From Bacteroidia bacterium (GTDB lineage Bacteria > Bacteroidota > Bacteroidia > Bacteroidales > Azobacteroidaceae), in the NCBI GenBank assembly GCA_025996865.1, contig BNTV01000061.1:1-28475 (forward strand): a DNA stretch of 28,475 nt. The letters run 5' to 3'. The position numbers and the translations under genes were made by a program. Under the pieces are notes generated by a model that was not told the origin of the DNA, did not search any database, and was given only the letters and a program-made list of their open reading frames with translations. Every line of letters begins with the position of its first letter. The first letter of the stretch is position 1. Of the stretch, positions 1-7,213 are shown piece by piece.

Positions 1-127
1 CCAGTAAAGTTGTTTTTCCCGAGCCGGGAGAACTCATCAGGTTCAGGCAGAAAATGTTTTTGGCTTCGAAATAGCCCCGGTTTCGTTCTGCTGATAAATT
101 GTTTCGTTGGAGAATATCCTGTTCCAA
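1..127 (-). CDS. hypB: HypB, N-terminal part only (runs off the left edge)
   Basis: HypB is the GTPase and nickel-binding protein that works with HypA to insert nickel into the [NiFe]-hydrogenase large subunit. Read leftward from the edge, the minus strand gives the typical HypB run up to its P-loop: the segment NRGYFEAKNIF leads directly into LNLMSSPGSGKTTLL. The rest of the GTPase domain lies outside the window. The start is uncertain. No ATG or GTG lies upstream of the P-loop before an in-frame TAA at 170-172, so the TTG at 125-127 (protein start LEQDILQRNN) is offered as the only plausible initiator. Family members often carry a longer, Cys/His-rich N-terminus, which is absent here. An inverted repeat sits at the point where the frame closes, so the N-terminus may have been damaged or replaced. 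The identity is secure from the P-loop context, but the start is not. Confidence 0.85.
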   Translation of the reverse strand, partial: MEQDILQRNNLSAERNRGYFEAKNIFCLNLMSSPGSGKTTLL

Positions 128-164
128 GTTACTAAAAATTTTTGAAGAAATGTCGGGGCTAAAG

Positions 165-205
165 AAGATTTACAAGATTATAATCGTGTTAATCGTGTAA
201 ATCTT
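165..205. repeat. Inverted repeat upstream of hypB
   Basis: The arms AAGATTTACA (165-174) and TGTAAATCTT (196-205) are perfectly complementary and flank an AT-rich loop that contains a tandem AATCGTGT motif. The element lies between the AAA-like ATPase gene and hypB and covers the in-frame stop that closes the hypB frame. It resembles short intergenic repeats scattered in Bacteroidota genomes, but that resemblance is from memory and untested. Roles as a transcript-end hairpin or a repeat insertion are both possible. Confidence 0.5.
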
Positions 206-283
206 GTGAAAATCGGGGTTCGGATATTCTGTATTTGCGAGGAAGGCAACCTTTTGTATGTCTTCGTTTCCATAACTAATGAT

Positions 284-1846
284 TTAATTTAACGGTTCTA
301 TTCGACAACTGACTTCTTTTCCACTAAAGGCAAGCCCCAGAAGGATAACTTTCCGGTCGAGATATTTTTCGTAATACTTCTTTTCATGGATTTGTGTCAG
401 GGCATCATCCAAAAGCAACTCTATTTTTCTTTCGGCATCGTATTTAAGTTCCGCGACTACCGTCACATCGGGCTGATGCCAGACCGCATCAATTCTGCCG
501 ATGTTAGTCATTACTTCTCCTTGAATGTCAAAACCTAACATCTTCATCCATGTCAGAAACAAGGAATGATAATAGGCTTCTTTGGGGATATGGAGTTGGT
601 TGGGGATATTGGCAAGCAATAGTTGCAAATTTTGTGCAAGTCCTGCTGCATCTCCTGTCTGAATCTGCTTCTGCATCTGATTTCTGATAGCCGGAGTCTG
701 CATCAGCGGATAATTCGCATAAGTGCTCAGCAAAAAGGTAAAAAATGAATCCTTCACTTCTTCATTGGGAAAATCCAAGGTATATTCGGAAGGTTTTAAC
801 GGTATAAACGTTTTATTTTTTACCGTCAAATAACCGGTTTGAAACAAAAGGGCTACAATTCCGATTTGTTGAATATCAAAACCGGAAAACGAAGTACTAT
901 CTACGTGTACCGGTTTTAATATGGGCAAAAGGTCGTTACGTTCTTTTATCAAATTGATAAGGAACGTGGGTGTGCCGCTTTCAAACCAATAATTGGAAAA
1001 TTCTTTTTTATCGAAAAGCAACAAGGTGGAAAACGGATTGTACACCAATGTTGCACCGTCCCACGAATAGCCGTTGTACCATTTACGAATGTGGAGTAAT
1101 AGCGCCGGTTTATCCATTCCGTTCAGGTCTGCCAGTTGACCGGTATATTCATCGAAACTGGTTTCCAATTCCGTTTGCGTGTATCCGCAAATGGAGGCAT
1201 ACCGAGCGTCCATTGTGATATCGTTCAAATTGTTCAACTCCGAGAAGATGGATACTTTGGCAAATTTGGATACTCCTGTCAAAAGGAAAAAACGCAGATA
1301 TTGGTCTGCCGGTTTCAAAATCCCATAAAAGCCTCTCATGATTTCACGATTGGCGTCTGCTATTTCAAGATTCGTCAAGTGGTCAGTAATCGGCTTATCG
1401 TATTCATCAATGAGAACTACTACCTGCTTTCCGGTTGATTCGCTTACTTTTCGGATTAATTCCGCAAATCGGTCGGGCAATTCAGTACTTGAGAGAACCA
1501 ATCCATAAATTGATGCCGTAGCTTTTAAAAAGTCTGCCAATGAATTGATTAATGCTTCCGTTGTTTGGTATGACAATTGAGCAAAATCAAGGCGGATTAC
1601 CGGATTCTGCTGCGTCCAATCCCATTTGTTGTAAATATATAAGTCTTTAAACAACTCTTTCTGTCCTTTAAAGATGGCTTCTATGGTACTCACTAACAAC
1701 GATTTTCCAAAACGTCTCGGGCGAGATAAGAAAAAGACACTTCCTGTTGTTATTAACCGGAAGATGACTTCTGTTTTATCAACATATAGACAATCTCTTT
1801 GCCGCAACTTTTCAAATGACTGGATGCCTATCGGTAAATTCTTCAT
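284..1846 (-). CDS. AAA-ATPase-like protein with C-terminal PD-(D/E)XK nuclease domain
   Basis: This 520-residue protein belongs to the AAA-ATPase-like/PDDEXK_9 group that occurs in many copies in Bacteroidota. The N-terminal domain begins with the typical GIQSFEKLR and YVDKT segments. It has the family's degenerate P-loop SRPRRFGKS (residues 41-49) and a Walker B-like VVLIDEYDKP near residue 145. The C-terminus has a PD-(D/E)XK-type core, GRIDAVW followed by VVAELKYD at about residues 460-485, so the acidic residues and the lysine are retained. The length is normal and no frameshift is visible. It has its own near-consensus promoter at 1873-1903 and appears monocistronic. The biological role of this family is not settled; it has been linked to mobile or defence functions. 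Its position between hypB and the other hyp genes suggests it is an insertion relative to a compact hyp cluster. Confidence 0.9.
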   Translation of the reverse strand: MKNLPIGIQSFEKLRQRDCLYVDKTEVIFRLITTGSVFFLSRPRRFGKSLLVSTIEAIFKGQKELFKDLYIYNKWDWTQQNPVIRLDFAQLSYQTTEALINSLADFLKATASIYGLVLSSTELPDRFAELIRKVSESTGKQVVVLIDEYDKPITDHLTNLEIADANREIMRGFYGILKPADQYLRFFLLTGVSKFAKVSIFSELNNLNDITMDARYASICGYTQTELETSFDEYTGQLADLNGMDKPALLLHIRKWYNGYSWDGATLVYNPFSTLLLFDKKEFSNYWFESGTPTFLINLIKERNDLLPILKPVHVDSTSFSGFDIQQIGIVALLFQTGYLTVKNKTFIPLKPSEYTLDFPNEEVKDSFFTFLLSTYANYPLMQTPAIRNQMQKQIQTGDAAGLAQNLQLLLANIPNQLHIPKEAYYHSLFLTWMKMLGFDIQGEVMTNIGRIDAVWHQPDVTVVAELKYDAERKIELLLDDALTQIHEKKYYEKYLDRKVILLGLAFSGKEVSCRIEPLN

Positions 1847-1872
1847 GATTCACAATTATTAATTGATGAACG

Positions 1873-1903
1873 CAAAGATAAACAAATTAAGCGTGTGAAC
1901 AAA
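1873..1903 (-). promoter_or_regulatory. Bacteroides-type promoter of the AAA-ATPase-like gene
   Basis: On the minus strand, TTTG (1903-1900) is followed after exactly 19 bases by TATCTTTG (1880-1873). This matches the -33/-7 architecture known for the primary sigma factor of Bacteroides. The predicted start of transcription is about 20 bases before the ATG at 1846. It is the best promoter match in the window. Confidence 0.7.
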
Positions 1904-1965
1904 ATGTCAAGAAAACATGATGTTTTGAATCTAAATGAAATAGTGTATCTGCGGAGATTTTTCCT

Positions 1966-3015
1966 TTATTGAGTGAAAAATTCTGCCGAGAGTTTATTTA
2001 GCGCTTCATCTGTGAGAAATCCGTTGGTTTTGACTACTATCAAGTGTTTGAAAGTAACCGATTCACCCGGATTCAGCGTAAGTACGAACAGGGGAGCTTC
2101 CCTGTCAAATGCCCGGCTTCCCATATTGTTGGTTGCGAACAAGCCGTAGCCGCGTGCGTGAGAATGGGCAGGATAGCCGGGATTCTTTTTGTGGTCGAGA
2201 ATGGCAATGGAAATGGCTTCACCGTCTTTTTCGGCAGATAAACACACCCATTGAGTCGGTTTTCCCCATACGTCGCCTTTTTCAAGACCTTCACTGTTGC
2301 GATAGACGCCGTTCACACCTTCGTTGTTCATCGCCGGCACTTCGGTCTGATTGCCGTTCGCATCCAAAAACAGCTCCGGTTTTGTTGACGGTTCTTCAAA
2401 GGCGCGGTCAACCCTGATTCCGATAAGCCCCTCCTTGTTGTCGGTGAAGACTACCGTATCCTGCTGTGCCGTCAGGGTGGTGATGCGTTCGATGATGCGC
2501 AGGTCGCCCTTGCCGGTGAAAATGTATTTTGTTTCATCATTAAGCAGCTTTTTTCCGGTACAATCCACCCAGTCGGATTCCGTTGTCAGGCTTCCTTCCT
2601 CCGTTCCGTTTCGGGCAGAAGTAATGCTGCGGTGACGGATGGAGCCGTAATCCGGTTTTTTCTCTGCCGGAATGGCATACGAATTGTTCCAGAAATCCAA
2701 TCCGTTCACGTCGCCGAAATTAAACCATAAACCCACGTGGTGCGGATGGTCGATTCGTTCATTCGGACGCGGGTCGCGGGGAAAGCCGCGCGTAATCAGC
2801 GTTCCTTTTGCCGTGTGGATGGGGTACAAGACCGGTTTTTCCAAATCATCGGGATAAATATACGAAGTGAACAGTTTTCCATCGTAGAATATGTCCACTT
2901 TTTTTTGCGCTTCGTCGGGGATAACAGTAATCCCTTGTTTTGCTTGCGTACAACCGGCGGCTGCATATACTAATCCGAAACTCAGCGCCATAATTTTAAA
3001 AAAAGATGTTTTCAT
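1966..3015 (-). CDS. PmoA-like (DUF6807) lipoprotein
   Basis: This is a predicted 349-residue surface or periplasmic lipoprotein. The ATG at 3013-3015 was chosen because it yields a lipoprotein signal peptide: MKTSFFK, a hydrophobic stretch, then the lipobox AAGC with the acylated Cys at residue 22. Starting further upstream would bury this signal. The body matches the family annotated as PmoA-like or DUF6807, with the typical IDHPHHVGLWF motif (several histidines), a GLDFWNN segment, and a C-terminal region with PAHSHARGYGLFATNNMG and LNPGESVTFKHLIVV. The biochemical function of the family is unclear. In Bacteroidota these genes often sit beside sugar-type Gfo/Idh/MocA oxidoreductases, as here: the upstream gene ends 7 bases before this start, so the two are probably one transcript. 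A carbohydrate-related role is inferred from that pairing only. Confidence 0.85.
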   Translation of the reverse strand: MKTSFFKIMALSFGLVYAAAGCTQAKQGITVIPDEAQKKVDIFYDGKLFTSYIYPDDLEKPVLYPIHTAKGTLITRGFPRDPRPNERIDHPHHVGLWFNFGDVNGLDFWNNSYAIPAEKKPDYGSIRHRSITSARNGTEEGSLTTESDWVDCTGKKLLNDETKYIFTGKGDLRIIERITTLTAQQDTVVFTDNKEGLIGIRVDRAFEEPSTKPELFLDANGNQTEVPAMNNEGVNGVYRNSEGLEKGDVWGKPTQWVCLSAEKDGEAISIAILDHKKNPGYPAHSHARGYGLFATNNMGSRAFDREAPLFVLTLNPGESVTFKHLIVVKTNGFLTDEALNKLSAEFFTQ

Positions 3016-3022
3016 TTGTTTT

Positions 3023-4372
3023 TTATATTTTATCAGGTAATACATACGGAGAACGATATTCACGAGTTAACATATTATTGGCGTCTTCATCGCCGGTAAA
3101 ACGTTCGGCTACCGGGTCGAAATTCAATTGCCTTCCCAAGCGGTAGGAGATATTGCCCAGATGTGCCAGGGCAGACGACAAATGACCGGTTTCGACAGGT
3201 CCGTTCTGAATACTCATGTCGCGGTTGCGGATGGCATCCAGCCAGTTTTTGAAATGTAAGCCCAGTTCACCCGGCGTAGTATTGGAGGGTCCTTTTTCCC
3301 TTTTCTCACCCAGATAAGTTTCATAAGTGTCGTAACCTTTTATTACCATATATCCCTTGTCGCCGTAGAAGATATTGCCTACTCCGGCGCCGTCTTCCAG
3401 GTTGGTGCACCAGTTGCGTACTTCAAACTGGATGATTTTCTTCTGCTTCGGATAATGATAAATGGATGTTTGTATTTCCGGTACTTCCTTGCAATCATCC
3501 CAGAGAAACTTGCCGCCCATGGAAGTAATGCGTTCCGGCAATCCGACGTTTAAGCCCCACATGCAGAGGTCTGTTTCGTGGATACCCTGATTGCCGACAT
3601 CGCCATTGCCGTAGTTCCAGTGCCAATGCCAATTGTAATGCACCAGATTTCGTGTGAACGGAGCCATGGGAGCAGGACCGCACCAAAGGTCGTAATTCAA
3701 TCCTTCGGGAATTTTGGATATGCCTTGGTTGCCTATATCGGGACGCCAGCGATACACCAAGCCGCGTGCCATATATACCCGTCCTATAACACCTTCGTTC
3801 AGCAGTTTAATGGCTTCGCGAATGGCTACCGAGCTTCTCAACTGTACGCCGTGTTGAACTATCCGGTTGTATTTATAGGCGGCCTCAATCAGTTTTTTAC
3901 CCTCATAGATATTATGAGTAGCCGGTTTTTCCACATAAACATCTTTGCCTGCCTGACATGCCCAAATGGACTGCAAAGCATGCCAGTGATTCGGAGTTGC
4001 CAGGGCAACGGCGTCAATGTCTTTGCTTTCGTAAATCTTGCGAAAATCCTGTTCGATAGTGACTTTTTGCCTGTATTTTTCCTCGAACGATTTTGCGCGT
4101 TCTTTCAGAAGGGTTAAATCAGGGTCGCAGAGTGCAGCTACTGTAGCATTCGTCTGTTTCATGATTTCTTCGATGTGTGTTTTCCCCCTCCCGTTAACGC
4201 CCAATACCGCCACACGGATGCGGTCGTTTGCGCCGAAGGCAGAGTTGGGAATAACAGTTGGACCGACCAGGTTTTCACCTCTCAAGACTGCCGGAGCAGC
4301 GATAGTGGCAATCGTTCCCGTCAGGGCTGTTGCCAAAAATTTTCTTCGTGAATGAATTGTTTCCATTTGCAT
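3023..4372 (-). CDS. Tat-exported Gfo/Idh/MocA family oxidoreductase
   Basis: This is a 449-residue NAD(P)-dependent oxidoreductase of the Gfo/Idh/MocA family. The chosen start (4370-4372; the ATG at 4364-4366 is equally possible) puts a twin-arginine signal at the N-terminus, HSRRKFLATA followed by a hydrophobic Ala-rich segment. The enzyme should therefore be exported folded with its cofactor. The Rossmann fold is visible as IRVAVLGVNGRGKTHI, then ALCDPD, ATPNHWHAL and the catalytic-region EKPATHN motif. The C-terminal substrate domain contains NWHWHWNYGNGDVGNQGIHE and a W-rich region. The layout resembles exported Bacteroidota members of this family, including GH109-like proteins, but substrate and exact reaction cannot be read from sequence. 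It is followed after 7 bases by the PmoA-like lipoprotein gene. The longer open frame up to 4453 was rejected because it precedes the Tat signal with unrelated sequence. Confidence 0.88.
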   Translation of the reverse strand: MQMETIHSRRKFLATALTGTIATIAAPAVLRGENLVGPTVIPNSAFGANDRIRVAVLGVNGRGKTHIEEIMKQTNATVAALCDPDLTLLKERAKSFEEKYRQKVTIEQDFRKIYESKDIDAVALATPNHWHALQSIWACQAGKDVYVEKPATHNIYEGKKLIEAAYKYNRIVQHGVQLRSSVAIREAIKLLNEGVIGRVYMARGLVYRWRPDIGNQGISKIPEGLNYDLWCGPAPMAPFTRNLVHYNWHWHWNYGNGDVGNQGIHETDLCMWGLNVGLPERITSMGGKFLWDDCKEVPEIQTSIYHYPKQKKIIQFEVRNWCTNLEDGAGVGNIFYGDKGYMVIKGYDTYETYLGEKREKGPSNTTPGELGLHFKNWLDAIRNRDMSIQNGPVETGHLSSALAHLGNISYRLGRQLNFDPVAERFTGDEDANNMLTREYRSPYVLPDKI

Positions 4373-4394
4373 ATAATTGTAATTATTATTTCTA

Positions 4395-4402
4395 CAAAAA
4401 TA
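4395..4402 (-). promoter_or_regulatory. Putative -7 element for the Gfo/Idh-PmoA unit
   Basis: The minus strand reads TATTTTTG here, matching TAnnTTTG, 23 to 29 bases upstream of the two candidate start codons. No convincing -33 TTTG is seen at the expected spacing, so this is a weak call. Confidence 0.4.
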
Positions 4403-4660
4403 CACATAATTTTTTATTATTCTTATATTAACACTTTTTTTAGCAGACCTCAATTTAATATTTAGCCTTTTTATTATATGTCAATTTTAATACGTATCTT
4501 TGTCCCTTGTAAATATAATGAGTTTTATGTTCTATCTCTTTTATGTTAGCTTCTTGGTATCCGTATCGAGTTTTTCCCATCTTCGAAATCGAACTCTTTT
4601 AACTCCCTTGTTTTCAACAATACGCAGTTATATGTTTTTATCATTTAATCGTTTATAAAT
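4403..4660. other. Divergent intergenic region, AT-rich
   Basis: This region separates the minus-strand oxidoreductase from the plus-strand nitronate monooxygenase-like gene. Apart from the -7-like elements facing each direction, it holds no open frame with coding character and no clear repeat. The stretch of about 160 bases between the plus-strand -7 element and the ATG at 4661 would be a fairly long leader; no stable hairpin was recognised in it by eye. Confidence 0.5.
4495..4502 (+). promoter_or_regulatory. Putative -7 element for the flavoprotein/helicase unit
   Basis: TATCTTTG matches the Bacteroides -7 consensus and lies in the divergent intergenic region upstream of the gene at 4661. 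The -33 box is poor (T-rich only), so the assignment rests on the -7 match and position. Confidence 0.45.
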
Positions 4661-5722
4661 ATGAAACCATTTTTTATCGGTAATATTGAAATAAAGCTAC
4701 CGATTATACAAGGCGGCATGGGAATCGGAGTTTCCCTTTCCGGACTGGCATCGGCGGTAGCCAACGAAGGCGGCATCGGCGTCATATCCTGCGCCGGGTT
4801 GGGACTTATTCATCCCAAAACGCCCGGCGATTTTTGGGGAAATTCCATTTGGGGATTAAAGGAAGAATTGCGTCGGGCACGGGAAAAAACCAGTGGAGTA
4901 ATCGGCGTAAACATCATGGTGGCGCTAACCAACTTCTCGGACATGGTACGCACGTGTATTGCCGAAAAAGTCGATATCATCTTTGCCGGCGCAGGGCTTC
5001 CGTTGGATTTGCCTTCGTATCTGAACCCGGAAAGTAAAACCAAACTGGCGCCAATTATCTCCTCGTCCAGAGCCGCCCAATTGATTTGCACCAAGTGGAA
5101 AAGCCGCTACAATTATCTCCCGGACGCCATCGTGGTCGAAGGCCCTAAGGCCGGCGGTCATCTGGGATTTAAAAGGGAAGAAATCAACGACGACCATTTC
5201 GCGCTGGAACAAATTGTGCCGGAAGTCATCAAAGTAGCCGATTCTTATAAAGACGAAAAACAAATACCGGTTATTGCCGCCGGAGGCATCTATTCCGGAA
5301 TGGACATCCGCCGGTTTCTGAATATGGGCGCAGCCGGCGTACAAATGGGAAGCATTTTCGTTACGACCGAAGAATGTGACGCCTCCATTGTGTTCAAGAA
5401 CACCTATATCAAAGCAAAAGAACAGGACATGCGCATCATCCAAAGTCCGGTAGGTATGCCGGGACGAGCCATCGACGGCGCATTTATCCGGGACGTTGAG
5501 ACCGGAGCAAGAAGGCCAAAAGCCTGTCCGTTTCACTGCATCAAAACCTGCGACTATTCCAAAGCGCCTTATTGCATCAGTCAGGCGCTATATCAGGCAG
5601 CCAAAGGAAATCTGGGAAAAGGATTTGTCTTTGCCGGCTTAAACGCCTATTTAGCTGAAAAAATAAATAGCGTAAAAGAAGTAATTATGAAGCTGAAAAC
5701 AGATTTTTCGGCCTCAAACTAA
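4661..5722 (+). CDS. Nitronate monooxygenase-like FMN-dependent TIM-barrel enzyme
   Basis: This is a 353-residue flavoprotein of the nitronate monooxygenase/2-nitropropane dioxygenase superfamily, which also includes FabK-type enoyl-ACP reductases. Visible signatures are PIIQGGMGIGVSLSGLASAV at the N-terminus, VEGPKAGGHLG in the middle, and the phosphate-binding pair IPVIAAGGIYSG and GAAGVQMGSIFVTTEE near residues 205-245. These give an FMN-binding barrel. A Cys-rich tail (CPFHCIKTCDYSKAPYC) follows, longer than in minimal members. Oxidation of nitronates is the textbook reaction, but many homologues are of unknown substrate, and FabK or a PfaD-like role cannot be excluded. The next gene starts 12 bases after the stop on the same strand, so the two are probably co-transcribed, although no functional link is apparent. 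Confidence 0.85.
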   Translation: MKPFFIGNIEIKLPIIQGGMGIGVSLSGLASAVANEGGIGVISCAGLGLIHPKTPGDFWGNSIWGLKEELRRAREKTSGVIGVNIMVALTNFSDMVRTCIAEKVDIIFAGAGLPLDLPSYLNPESKTKLAPIISSSRAAQLICTKWKSRYNYLPDAIVVEGPKAGGHLGFKREEINDDHFALEQIVPEVIKVADSYKDEKQIPVIAAGGIYSGMDIRRFLNMGAAGVQMGSIFVTTEECDASIVFKNTYIKAKEQDMRIIQSPVGMPGRAIDGAFIRDVETGARRPKACPFHCIKTCDYSKAPYCISQALYQAAKGNLGKGFVFAGLNAYLAEKINSVKEVIMKLKTDFSASN

Positions 5723-5734
5723 TAAAAACAATTA

Positions 5735-6859
5735 ATGACATTTAAAGAATTAAGTATTATAGAGCCAATATTAAAGGCGCTACACGAAAAAGGGTACGAA
5801 ATCCCCACACCAATACAAGAACAAGCCATCCCTCCCGCCCTGACCCATCGGGATTTGTTGGGACTGGCGCAAACAGGCACCGGCAAAACGGCTGCCTTTG
5901 CCATTCCAATCATTCAACATTTATCGCAAGCGAAAGACAAAAACAACGGGAAAAATATCCGGGCGTTGATTCTTACCCCCACGCGAGAATTGGCAATCCA
6001 AATCAGCGAATGTATCCACGACTATGCCAAATATACAGGCATACGGCACACGGTTATTTTTGGCGGCGTAAAGCAACTTGCCCAAACCGACGCCCTGCGC
6101 CGGGGCACGGACATCCTGGTCGCCACTCCGGGCCGTTTGCTTGATTTGATGAAGCAAGGATTTATCCGGTTGGATGCAATTCAATATTTTGTTCTGGATG
6201 AGGCCGACCGGATGCTGGACATGGGATTTATTCATGACATCAAACGCATTTTGCCCAAACTGCCCAAACAAAAGCAGACCTTGTTTTTTTCCGCCACCAT
6301 GCCGGATGCAATCGCCGCGCTTTCCGCTTCCATTTTGAACCGTCCGGTACGGGTAGAAGTGACGCCCGCATCATCCGTTGTTGAGACCATCAAACAGCAG
6401 GTATTTTTTGTTGAGAAACAGGAAAAGAAAAATTTGCTGATCCAGCTGTTACGGAAACAACGTCCACAGTCAACCCTGGTATTCTCCCGCACCAAACATG
6501 GCGCTGACAAAATCGCCCGCATCCTTTGCAAGGCGGGTATCGGCAGCGAAGCTATACATGGTAACAAATCGCAGAATGCCCGTCAACGGGCGCTTGTTGA
6601 TTTCAAATCTAACAAAATCGGCGTCTTGATTGCCACCGACATTGCCGCCAGAGGCATTGACGTGAATCAATTGGAATGGGTCATCAATTACGATTTGCCG
6701 GATGTGCCCGAAACCTACGTACACCGTATCGGACGCACCGGCAGAGCCGGCAATGCCGGAACGGCGCTTTCTTTCTGTTCGCAGGACGAGCAACCGCTAC
6801 TGAAAGACATCCAACGATTGACCGGAAAAAAACTGACGGTAGCCTCCGTCGCGGTGTGA
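5735..6859 (+). CDS. DEAD-box ATP-dependent RNA helicase, RhlE-like
   Basis: This is a 374-residue helicase core with all the expected motifs in order: Q motif PTPIQEQAIP, Walker A AQTGTGKT, PTRELAIQ, GGV, TPGRLLD, the box VLDEADRMLDMGF, SAT, then in the second RecA domain VFSRTKHGADK, DIAARGIDV and HRIGRTGRAG. The protein ends soon after the second RecA domain, without the long basic C-terminal extension of many RhlE, DbpA or CsdA proteins. It is therefore a compact RhlE-type helicase acting in RNA remodelling, such as ribosome assembly or RNA decay. It follows the flavoprotein gene by 12 bases and converges with hypA 12 bases downstream. The gene symbol is left blank because paralogues are usual in this phylum. 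Confidence 0.93.
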   Translation: MTFKELSIIEPILKALHEKGYEIPTPIQEQAIPPALTHRDLLGLAQTGTGKTAAFAIPIIQHLSQAKDKNNGKNIRALILTPTRELAIQISECIHDYAKYTGIRHTVIFGGVKQLAQTDALRRGTDILVATPGRLLDLMKQGFIRLDAIQYFVLDEADRMLDMGFIHDIKRILPKLPKQKQTLFFSATMPDAIAALSASILNRPVRVEVTPASSVVETIKQQVFFVEKQEKKNLLIQLLRKQRPQSTLVFSRTKHGADKIARILCKAGIGSEAIHGNKSQNARQRALVDFKSNKIGVLIATDIAARGIDVNQLEWVINYDLPDVPETYVHRIGRTGRAGNAGTALSFCSQDEQPLLKDIQRLTGKKLTVASVAV

Positions 6860-6871
6860 CGGCCTGTTTTT

Positions 6872-7213
6872 TTATTTTACCACAATTGATTTGATCCTCA
6901 ATTCTTTCCCTCTGGTTATTTTTACCATATATGATCCGCAAGCCGGACAAGTATTAAGCAAGGTATCGGTAAAAAATGGAGTTTCACAATCCCCGCATCT
7001 TCCTTCGCCGGAAATATCTTGTCGCACGATGCGGGCATTTTCGAGCATCGTTCCTTTCACACAGCTTTCAAGAGCAAATTCAAGTGCGGAGATTTCAATC
7101 CCGGCCAAGGAACCGATTTCCAATTCTAATTCTTCGATGCATTGGGCTTGGTGATTCCGGGCTTGTTCCTCGGCCAAGTCCACGATGCTTTGTGCTATGG
7201 ATAATTCATGCAT
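6872..7213 (-). CDS. hypA: HypA, hydrogenase nickel insertion protein
   Basis: HypA is the nickel metallochaperone that partners HypB in loading nickel into the hydrogenase large subunit. The 113-residue protein has the invariant start MHELSIAQSIV, where the N-terminal Met/His region binds nickel. A structural zinc site is made by two CxxC pairs, C73/C76 and C89/C92. Length is normal. Its start overlaps the end of hypF by 8 bases, so translation is coupled to hypF. The usual partner hypB is not adjacent but about 7 kb away at the left edge of the window. Confidence 0.95.
   Translation of the reverse strand: MHELSIAQSIVDLAEEQARNHQAQCIEELELEIGSLAGIEISALEFALESCVKGTMLENARIVRQDISGEGRCGDCETPFFTDTLLNTCPACGSYMVKITRGKELRIKSIVVK

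Noticed and set aside
178..273. Short minus-strand ORF starting METKTYKRLPSS before hypB
   Set aside because: It is in a different frame from hypB, runs into the inverted repeat, and has no coding character beyond its first residues. It is not supported as the hypB start.
3578..4117. Plus-strand open frame of 179 codons opposite the Gfo/Idh gene
   Set aside because: It is fully covered by the well-supported minus-strand oxidoreductase and shows no domain pattern. The same applies to the other long opposite-strand frames within hypF, the DEAD-box gene and the hydrogenase genes.
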